A model generated the notes under the pieces. The model saw nothing but the letters and a program-made list of their open reading frames with translations. It searched no databases and was not told the origin of the DNA. 47,375 nt of DNA, taken from assembly GCA_018608565.1 (NCBI GenBank), contig JABAZT010000027.1:1604-48978 (forward strand). The letters are read 5' to 3'. A program made the translations under genes and the position numbers. How positions within the stretch are numbered: position 1 is the stretch's first letter; each line of letters starts with the position of its first letter. Shown one piece after another: positions 28,801-35,500 of the stretch. Source of the DNA: Candidatus Altimarinota bacterium. GTDB lineage: Bacteria > Patescibacteriota > Gracilibacteria > UBA4473.

Positions 28801-29642
28801 GAGATATTGAGCTCTCAAAAGGCCCAGGGCAAAAACCAGAAAAAATATCACTTCAAAAGTTGAGAGAAATACATGCTAAAATGGATAAGATTGCGGAGAA
28901 AAAATTAAAAAAAATAGAGTTAGAGCCGGAAGAAGAAGAGGACTATCAAAACTATCTCAAAAGTCGAAATATCATCCAGACTCACGCAATGAGGACGGGG
29001 CAAAAATCAGTCTATGATCCAGAAATTTACAAAGAATGTCGTGAAGATCGAGAAAAACGAAGGATTATCCTGGAACGAGTCTGCAATACGTTTGGATTTC
29101 CAGCACGAGTAAGAGCAAAATTTGGGATGACTGAAGATCCAGAAACAGGAAAAAAAGTCTCTACCAAAGCCTACGAAGAGCTCATGACATATTTCACAGA
29201 TAAATCTGGAATGCTCGAAAAATTTACGAGTTCAGAATTTTTGGATGGTGCTTATAAAGCTATAACGAGAGGCGTAGAAAGCCCACAACTGAAAGTCGAT
29301 GGGGTTATGAGGGATAAAGTGTTAGCTACTATAAACTGTGAAGCAAAAGCAGATAATAAAACACAAACACCATTCGCTGATGATGCAAAAGATCGATTCT
29401 TCGAATATCTTGGACAACAAAATTTCTTTCAAGATATGATGGATCTAGATGGAAGCTTTATCGGTGGACTGATCAACCGCTTTGACACGAAAGGAGTGCC
29501 TATGGGCTATATATTTGGGACGGAATTATCTCCATTGGATCTTTTCCTTGAGGAGCAGATTATTCTCTCCGAAGATGCTACTAAAGCACCGGAAGATAGA
29601 CTCCTTAGTTATACAGCCGAAGATATTACAACAAACCAATAG
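22884..29642 (+). CDS. Giant protein 2: five ~245-aa repeats, Ig-like domains, mixed C-terminus
   Basis: 2252 aa, the largest gene here, no signal peptide, no family recognised. Five degenerate repeats fill residues about 60-1265. Each contains a signature of the form MLxWFFGDQMPxxxxQYY, with the key Trp at residues 284, 513, 760, 1006 and 1250 (spacings 229, 247, 246, 244). The last three are preceded by a (L/D)PKQK-type stretch. Residues about 1275-1480 and 1490-1680 are Ig-like beta domains. The C-terminal 550 residues are mixed, with a Glu/Lys-rich helical stretch (1985-2025) and a final globular part. Repeats have diverged at DNA level, so they are old. It is followed after 30 bp by a small basic-tailed protein. 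Confidence 0.85.
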   Translation: MKKKRLKRENPDPAEELPDGGEGERKAVVDLKPSIGRTIGSVDRATEIELLGESVARKIFSPEKLQELKNAQEQLRVAVQEIGLEYLKTKDIEGLDLGPFEKIDNSVDANFTYFDGRYLTDIGIDQMATCDIIIKLTEVKGRKSEEFQAADTFEGATIMSQQGYNIISHQAIQHSKGVLSDDFIKKGEAAALEDYTESQGNPSWASFWILMLDSEVSVNGGANANRCIGEGLYFVWAIQDKVTRDYMRLAFENSNKRDVLLNNWIESFQDDLQSGSEFIKMVQWFFEDMGTVPKCVESYLLEGESVEQDGDLEKDTYEYQAQLLDDWFSGEDTELHKKNIKDIIKAYEEQGNFDESIEQLVGQYIMPFPVLRKMGQEEDDDFTSFESKLIGKQLVYSAEELKRGRFHVEGIILLRAYGKIDREKIVKKYRDQLKETPGVWLLKEKQAFKSNKMEVMLAEDGIHLAFFRRDETLRTYYRNILLHERNKKFISHLAEGMAERIQNSQPVRDMLKWFFDGDIPVEVGQYMSEGIEVFDDGGYPMVRIMAEIYGVEKGAEALAELRTSEEKLKGHLDEPIPEIAEICRKEKMLMAHLVLEKLGFSEEKVEEFYDIRRTEVLGEFDKWFETVTGHREIKCLNAIAKTPQLLLQKMVREPMKQEVYFPSHFEEFSKAGIPKFNSAFAGWLCMENIALDKKYFETFKENMFLGGIYTIYSFNRDEKMREYMLKQVLHPKQKQFLLDSVEVSKDQIQNSKSIQNMLLWFFGDQMPHCIRQYYSEYEKEPEKYPNQALFEEIYKDRAHLVAPWMKALDRLREVVQENSKDLDVIARECVIDPDIRGLGLSPEVLRQEGLTEEEIENLRARFVTQYLDHFDEGIFEHGANLTGEEFRAFCIVTLCRYPKYTMARIINDHGDKFYIPKAIGEFSEKNKPSSYGVWCMLPEVEINFHREFDFVVDGFFSAYETEDLAMRDFMRKKILDPKQKDLLAAWAKHHRKNIRDLESFRDMLNWFFGDQMPVAIIHYFEGNEEGGDLEMPAYYSAEFFILLERELHGEANTKILEANIEKATRVIALIKEEPLEEIVNYCFENDITQPQYGLIRNGFSYQEIQEFMQICHRKQIKQFNESWPSLASTDKNRSIVAIAEHSNTTLICAAKCGTEFLDIPTPEELQSSGYKIDKMGLWFLMDQIKIPFIETENLVMVGVSMAFGFHDEDCRQFLLEQVLHPKQTKLLESTAEYYATKIRTCEPIRIMLDWFFGDQMPGCFSQYYPVLKGKEDSEILNPKLKINHESAGKGIRTGEKFDIAYENFSTSEPYTITIIRKGAQDESSIQYEIQRSGKSAFRMPINLGDNKINFPEAGGIYLYEFILTNAYGNELDRDEVKVERIYNPQCKIEKEASKNILEGKAFTYNVSDFDPTKTYTARFVDIDGEIHNLGSIVEADHHTCSAATQPTVPGKYSGEIQIYTGETQVIADQIEVEVQFAEGPAVDSENMIQDILDDPEFGADEKLEIPFSNIQVGASVTLKNEKMGTAQFKPDSTGTIKFPILSLKADGQPDDAEFMAIESQFTKDGLKSEWTTIQLDIKNRQAIERGLLEPGFDEIDALVTAFQGGEDAYAIFIKNAPQNGSLVIEREGVGGMKLENSEHGVFSLDLTKLRPDDGEEYKLVFVFENTKGQRGIERRITIPAVEEQGPSLEEQWAAGLEAFFGDESTEGETLMQSADYNRELGLLELKFPDTVAEKIPAKSISIEDFNQEQLSKTSGNIKPDEIPEKYYEKIREIGNRVLFREIQGRTAVEIRDFYSPVSDLGGAIDFERGVSVENYAEELEDDSRWRWRQEKYPRWDRVLHKYVHVMNSIISGHTNGKVTMEITPDREVNRLGEVLLIVSGTPVEFEMTLTFNDHGFDVTYSLGSEDMPSKNQQQIFKAYQVALLHMLNAVTKEAITEENSLPPMKEREALTGPKLRQHKKRIATHLNVRHPDGDIELSKGPGQKPEKISLQKLREIHAKMDKIAEKKLKKIELEPEEEEDYQNYLKSRNIIQTHAMRTGQKSVYDPEIYKECREDREKRRIILERVCNTFGFPARVRAKFGMTEDPETGKKVSTKAYEELMTYFTDKSGMLEKFTSSEFLDGAYKAITRGVESPQLKVDGVMRDKVLATINCEAKADNKTQTPFADDAKDRFFEYLGQQNFFQDMMDLDGSFIGGLINRFDTKGVPMGYIFGTELSPLDLFLEEQIILSEDATKAPEDRLLSYTAEDITTNQ
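23061..26678 (+). repeat. Five internal protein repeats in giant gene 2
   Basis: Signature W-F-F followed by (G/D/E)-D-(Q/I/M) and usually M-P at Trp284, 513, 760, 1006 and 1250. Repeat 1 is the most divergent (WFFEDMGTVP); repeats 3-5 share WFFGDQMP exactly. Confidence 0.75.
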
Positions 29643-29672
29643 TTTCCATTCAAAATCTTAAAAAAAATTACA

Positions 29673-30017
29673 ATGCTAACAAAAGAAATTAAAGATCTCA
29701 GATACGATTTGTGCTATGATGAGGCTGAATCCGCAGCAACATTGGTAAAGTATGTTCTAGCTTGTATGGAGGAGCGTGAATTCGATGCGGTTGAAACTAT
29801 GATTGGATCTTATTTGATAAATAATGAGAAAACGTTGAACAGGGCCATGGAGCTGAGTGATGTAGTGAGAGATGAGGTAGAAATCGTACAAAAGAAAAAG
29901 ACAAAACAGGCTAAATCTTTAAAGAAGGGGGGTAAAAAGAAATCTCCAAGAAGAAAAGAGGAAAATTCAGGGGATTTAAGATCTAGGTTTCCAAGTGCCT
30001 CAGACTATGATGAGTGA
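29673..30017 (+). CDS. Small hypothetical protein with basic tail
   Basis: 114 aa. Residues 1-75 are predicted helical and acidic; residues 76-98 are strongly basic (KKKTKQAKSLKKGGKKK), suggesting nucleic-acid or polyanion contact; the end is acidic (SASDYDE). It starts 30 bp after giant gene 2 with no separate promoter seen, so it is probably cotranscribed. The stop is TGA. It converges on prfB with a two-base gap. No family recognised. Confidence 0.65.
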   Translation: MLTKEIKDLRYDLCYDEAESAATLVKYVLACMEEREFDAVETMIGSYLINNEKTLNRAMELSDVVRDEVEIVQKKKTKQAKSLKKGGKKKSPRRKEENSGDLRSRFPSASDYDE

Positions 30018-30019
30018 AT

Positions 30020-31090
30020 TTACCGCCGTAACCACTCCTCAATAAATCCGCCAATAGATCCATCCAATACTTTTTGTGGATCAGATTCCTCATAGTCCGT
30101 TCGGTGGTCCTTGACCATTCGATACGGCTGGAGCGTAAAAGTTCGGATCTGTGATCCAAAATTTGCATCGAGTTTATCACCTCTTAGTTCATCAAGTCGT
30201 TCAGCTTGTTGTTCGGCTTTGATTTGGATTAGTTTAGATTTGAGGATCTTCATCGCGGTTTCTTTGTTCTGTTGTTGTGATCGTTCATTCTGACAGGTAA
30301 CGACAATATTGAGCGGAAGATACGTGATCCGAACCGCAGAGTCCGTCGTATTGACCGACTGTCCACCAGCGCCACTGGATCGATATACATCCGTTCGTAT
30401 GTCTTCGGCTGCGATATCAATCGCACCACCATCCTCTACTTCTGGGATTACCTCTACTTTGGCAAAAGAAGTTTGTCTCAAGTTCTTCGCGTTGAAGGGC
30501 GAGAGACGGATAAGACGTTGGACTCCATGTTCTGCCTGAAGGTAGCCATAGGCATAGGCTCCTTGTATGTGTATTGTGGCAGATTTGAGTCCATCTTCGC
30601 TCGTAGATTCTTCTAGGATCGTAGCTTTCCATCCTTGTTGTTCAGCATATCGCAGATACATTCGTTCTAACCAGAGAGTAAATTCTTCCGCATCTTGTCC
30701 TCCGGTTCCTACATGGATTGAGACAATGGCATTAGACTCATCATAGTCTCCGTCGAAGAGGAGTTCTAATTCTTTTGAACTAAAAGTTTGTTCAATAAAA
30801 TTAACTTCATCATTCATTTCTTCAAGTTCGGATTCAGTCGCCATTGATATGAGGTCGGGAAGTTCTCGAATATTGGTTTCGATTTCCTGCCATACCCCGA
30901 TAAATTGTTCTAGATGGGAAGCTTGTTGGGCTATTTTTTGTGCCTTTTCTGGAGTATCCCAAAAACCAGCCGCTTCCATCTGTGTATTGAGGCTTTTTAG
31001 ATTTTTAGTTTTTTCTTCTAGGTTGAGCTTATCTTTTACAGCAGAGAATTTTTGAGAAAGGTCTTTCAGTCGATCGAGAAGTTCTTGCAT
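30020..31090 (-). CDS. prfB: Peptide chain release factor 2
   Basis: Reads UGA and UAA stops and triggers peptide release. The codon-recognition tripeptide SPF is at residues 197-199, which distinguishes RF2 from RF1 (PxT). The catalytic GGQ is at 242-244 in SSGAGGQSVNTTDSAVR. The 356-aa frame is continuous: the in-frame UGA with programmed +1 frameshift used by many bacterial prfB genes for autoregulation is absent. Its presence shows UGA is a stop in this organism. It is tail to tail with the 29673 gene and 55 bp downstream of the MATE gene stop on the same strand. Confidence 0.97.
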   Translation of the reverse strand: MQELLDRLKDLSQKFSAVKDKLNLEEKTKNLKSLNTQMEAAGFWDTPEKAQKIAQQASHLEQFIGVWQEIETNIRELPDLISMATESELEEMNDEVNFIEQTFSSKELELLFDGDYDESNAIVSIHVGTGGQDAEEFTLWLERMYLRYAEQQGWKATILEESTSEDGLKSATIHIQGAYAYGYLQAEHGVQRLIRLSPFNAKNLRQTSFAKVEVIPEVEDGGAIDIAAEDIRTDVYRSSGAGGQSVNTTDSAVRITYLPLNIVVTCQNERSQQQNKETAMKILKSKLIQIKAEQQAERLDELRGDKLDANFGSQIRTFTLQPYRMVKDHRTDYEESDPQKVLDGSIGGFIEEWLRR

Positions 31091-31145
31091 TGAGATAACT
31101 ATAAAAAGAAATTGATCATTGTCATTGTTTTACCCTTTTAGTATT

Positions 31146-32492
31146 TTATTCTAATTTCTTACCGATTAGACGTCGAGTATACCAGATCACAAAACAGGTC
31201 ATCACCGTATTAAGTCCAACGATGCTCCACCATATACTTTCTAGTCCAAGTCCCATGAGATTGACACAGAGGTTAAAGAGTAAGATTCGTCCAATAACAG
31301 TTCGAAAGAGGGGAGAAATAAATCCAAGCATTGGTTTCTTCATTCCTTGGAGAGCACTGAGGTGAATCCCTCCAATGACATAAGACCACTCCGTCCAAAA
31401 CATAACCCAGAGAAATTTCACTCCTAGATTAATTACTACGGCATCATTGGTGAAAATCCGCATAAGCCATTCTCCGAATACAGCCATCAACAAGCTCAAT
31501 GGCAGAATAATATACCAGCCCCATTTAGAGCCAATTTTGAGCGTTTGCATAATCCGATCAAATTTCCCAGCTCCATTGTTTTGAGCCACGATCGTCGAAA
31601 CCGCAATACTCAGACCAATACTAGGAAGGAGGATGATTTGTTCGATCTTGGTAGCGACTCCAAACATTGCGATTGCCTCAGCTCCAAATCCAGTAACAAA
31701 ATAATTGGTAACAAAGAAACCAATCGAAATCATCAGCATATTCATGCTCGCAGGAATTCCTTGGACCAACATTTCCTTGATAAAATTAAATCGAGGCACA
31801 AGGTGTGAAATTTTGAGCAATCCAAGGTAGCCTCTTTTAACACAAAGCATGAGAAGATATATTCCGGTTATAAATTCAATAATTACGGTAGAAAGAGCAA
31901 TCCCCGTAAACCCAAGTTTGGGAAATCCAAGCCAACCATAGATGAGGATTGGATTGAGGATAAGGTTAAGAAAAAAACCAAGAATAAGCATATTTCGAAA
32001 CGGTTTACTATCTCCATGAGCGGTGAGGATGGCATTGGAAAAACTAAATAAAATAAATCCAATCGTTCCATAGTAAATCATATGCGTGTACTCGAGGGCA
32101 AGAACAAGGGTTTGTCCTTCGATTCTCATCATTTCCAGGAGATACTGAGTCCCCAAAAGTCCAATAAGCATCAATATCCCAGTAATAAGGAAACCAAATC
32201 CAAAGGTTTGTTGCGTTTCGTTTGTGACAGAATTTTGCTTTCCAGTTCCAAGATTATTTCCAATAATCGCTCCAGCCGCTCGACCAAATCCATTGGAAAA
32301 TGCCAAAATCAGAAAAAATATAGGAAAGCTCAAACCAAGTGCCGCAAGAGCTTCGGTAGAGAGTTTTCCAGCAAAAATAGAATCAACGACATTGTACATC
32401 GTATGAAAGAAAAATCCGATAGAAGCCGGAATCGCTATTTGTTTTATTTGGATCGGAAGAGAGCCCGTGGTTAGGTCTTGAGATTTTTGCAT
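31146..32492 (-). CDS. MATE-family efflux transporter
   Basis: 448 aa from the ATG at 32490-32492. About twelve hydrophobic helices form two related halves, beginning IKQIAIPASIGFFFHTMYNVVDSIFAGKLS, the standard MATE opening, with the second half starting near LVQGIPASMNMLMISIGFFV. MATE proteins export drugs or metabolites by Na+ or H+ exchange; the substrate is unknown. The frame is open for another 119 codons upstream, but those overlap giant gene 3 in antisense and are not MATE-like, so the shorter start is chosen. Its first codons overlap the -35 of giant gene 3. Confidence 0.92.
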   Translation of the reverse strand: MQKSQDLTTGSLPIQIKQIAIPASIGFFFHTMYNVVDSIFAGKLSTEALAALGLSFPIFFLILAFSNGFGRAAGAIIGNNLGTGKQNSVTNETQQTFGFGFLITGILMLIGLLGTQYLLEMMRIEGQTLVLALEYTHMIYYGTIGFILFSFSNAILTAHGDSKPFRNMLILGFFLNLILNPILIYGWLGFPKLGFTGIALSTVIIEFITGIYLLMLCVKRGYLGLLKISHLVPRFNFIKEMLVQGIPASMNMLMISIGFFVTNYFVTGFGAEAIAMFGVATKIEQIILLPSIGLSIAVSTIVAQNNGAGKFDRIMQTLKIGSKWGWYIILPLSLLMAVFGEWLMRIFTNDAVVINLGVKFLWVMFWTEWSYVIGGIHLSALQGMKKPMLGFISPLFRTVIGRILLFNLCVNLMGLGLESIWWSIVGLNTVMTCFVIWYTRRLIGKKLE

Positions 32493-32512
32493 AAAAGTGT
32501 TATAATATTTCG
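32478..32512 (+). promoter_or_regulatory. Leaderless-type promoter of giant gene 3
   Basis: TTGAGA (32478-32483), 17 bases, TATAAT (32501-32506), six bases to the ATG at 32513. Same elements and spacing as before giant gene 4. The -35 lies inside the start of the divergent MATE gene. Confidence 0.8.
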
Positions 32513-35500
32513 ATGGGATCATACAATAAGCCTTCTCGAACACAAACGCGTATAGAAAAAAAGGATATAATTGTGCCTGATTTAGAGCATCTAGCATTAG
32601 AGGAAGCGCGTCAAACACTAAAAAAAAAAGTGAAGGGCGAGCTCGATACGGTGAAGACGATAGTATCAGGTCCAAGCACCAAAACACGTGAACATCAGTT
32701 AACGGTTGAGAATGCAATAAGTGGAGAGCATATAATTGATACGGAGTTAGATTTATTCTTAATTCCGATTGAAGGTGGAGGAACTGTCGTATACGAGCTA
32801 ACAGCTGATGGTGCGAAAGGGGCCTATATAGGAACGAGTCGAGAAGCAATATACGAAGAAACGCCAGTGGCAGTACCAGAAGAAGTCGATGTAGTAGAAA
32901 CTCCAGAACAACGGCAACTCAAGATACACAAAAATTCGATCATAGTCGCAATTCAGGGGCATAGATGGAGTATTGGAGCACGAGGAGATGGAGTTAGTAC
33001 GAGGATGACAGCCGCTTTGCTTGAGCCTGGATGGATGGATCCGAATATTGATGAAACTCAGTTTTTTAAGGCAGCACAGGAAATATATAAGGATATAACA
33101 GGAGGGGAAACATTGACTCTAGAGCAACTTGCAGAAATTAATCCAGCGCTCATGGAGGGAGCTGTAGATATGCCTCATTTTGCGGATGGATTTAAATCAA
33201 AATATACAACCCCGATTCTTCATAGTGGAGTAAAGCTAAAAGGAATTGGAAAGGATGTAACACTCAAGTCAATCCTTTCGGAGGGAATGCTCAAGGAATT
33301 TGATGAGGCGGATATGAAGATGATTTGGGTATATGACAAAACAAGCAAAGGAGGATCTGGTCGAAAGAACGGAATTCATGCTATCAGCTGGAATCCATCT
33401 CTAGATGCTGGTGCTAATCTTGTGTATCAAGACAATATAAGCGTACGAGCCATAATTAATACAGGGGACATGCTGTTCCCGACAGAGGCACACGCAACTG
33501 CTTTTCAAAATGAAGAAAATGGACTTCCTGCAAAGTCTACACCACCAGCAAGTGGAGCAGCGGGGTTATTTCGATGGAATCCAGACAGTGAAAAAGAATT
33601 TGGTCTCAAGGAACCAGTCGAAGTAGCAGGTCCAGTTCCAAGCGAAGAATTAAGTGAACCAAAGAGAAAACCAATAACACCGATCACGGCAGCGCCAGAA
33701 TTAGGAAAAGGAAGAATAAAAATTCCAGAGCCATCTCCGAGTATCTATACACAGTCAGAAACAAATATAGTCGATCCCGAGGTAGATCTAAAAACTTTGT
33801 CAGAAATTTCTTTTGAAGTACAGGATAAAAATCTTCGCAGAACCATAATAGACAAAACATGGGAGCGAGAATGTGGGAAGAGTATATCAGGATTAACCTC
33901 ATGGAATAAGGGAGAACCGTTTCCATCACTTGCATTTGCACATTTCATTTGGTTTCCAGAATCACTAAAAAAAGAAATAAAAGAAGATCTAGCAGCAGGA
34001 AAAGCCAATAAATATAATTTTGAGGAAAGTTTTCCTCCTATGATGAATTATCTACAGAAACAAGGAGTTGAATTTCCTGAGAGTCTTTCTTGGATGTTTG
34101 AAGATGAAGAACTTATAGAATGTAAATGGAAAACAAAAGAAGAATTTAATACAGCGAAAAATAACGGAGAATTTACAGCCTTACAGAATTTTTTTGCAGA
34201 TCCAGAAATACAAGATGTACAGCTAGATTATATTATCAAGGGTAGGGTGGAAGGGGTTAAAAATCATATTGCAGAGGATCTAAAATTACATCCCTACTTG
34301 CAACAAACCGTAATTGAAAATTTTGAATTATTATCCCAAACATCGGAAGGAAAAAGAGTCTTTATCGATTATGCAAACTACAAAGGAACCGGAACCGATC
34401 CAGAGAAGGATTACTATGTGACGAAAGATGGAGAGAAAATTCAATGGGGACTCTATCAGGTCTTATTGCATATGGAGCCATCCAATAATAATCCATTACA
34501 AGCAGTAGAAAATTTTGCAGATGCGGCATATCTAGTCCTCATAAATAGAAGACTTACCGAAAAAGGAGAAGATGGAACTAACGGACCTAATACAAATTAT
34601 GTAAATGGTTTTACCGGTCGAATAGATGGCTATTCGCCAGGACACATGAAAGATGGTCTAGACATAGCCAGCGATCCTCGAAAAAACAAGGAAAGAACAT
34701 TTAAAAAAATTGATTGGAGAGACACCCCAGAGGGAATGGCACGATGGGATTCAACACTTAAGGCCAGGCAACATCCAGAGAGCTTCGATCCAAGTCAGCT
34801 CATCGAATCAAAATACATTACGAATGTTGGAAGCAACCAGGCGACCTTTACGGCAGAAGTAAAAGATCCGCGGTTGAGCGAGATTGTTCCATGGGGACTA
34901 GAGTTTAATATTATAAAAAATGGGAAAAAAACACCGACCAAATGGGAATGGTGTGAAGATGAAAAGAAGATGGAATATTGTAATAATGGAAAAAGAGTGA
35001 AAATTGAAAAAGGAGATAAAATTGAAGCATTAGGAGTTCAGGGTGTAAGAGAAAAACTAATAGCCGGTAAAACCTATGAATTACCAAAAGAAAGCCATAT
35101 GGGGCCTGAGACGGTTCCAGATCTGACAAATGAACCTATAAGTCCTGATACAATTCATCTGATGACATTATTTCCAAAGCAATATCACTTTGGAGTCGTA
35201 TATTTATCAAAACTGGTACATGCACGAGGGAAAAATCTTTCAGTTAATGATACTTTTGCAATTCCAGATATAGCATCCAATACAATTGCTAAATATCACC
35301 CAACGAGAAAACCATCTATTAAAATTGAGACAGGAGGAACTTCCAAGCTAGGGATTGGTAATATATCAAGAGAATATGTTGGAGGAACTGCATTGGGGGT
35401 ATTCCAGATAGGAGATATCAAATATCCGGGAGGAAGTCGAAGTGCTTCTTTTACCCCAGGTTCTAAGACGGTACTAGGATGTAATATGGAGTTGAGAGGA

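Noticed and set aside
3529-30017. UGA recoded as glycine, as in some CPR lineages
   Set aside because: RF2 is encoded and several genes end at UGA exactly where homologues end.
32493-32849. A 119-codon N-terminal extension of the MATE transporter
   Set aside because: It lies antisense to giant gene 3, has no MATE-like sequence, and the ATG at 32492 gives the standard family N-terminus.
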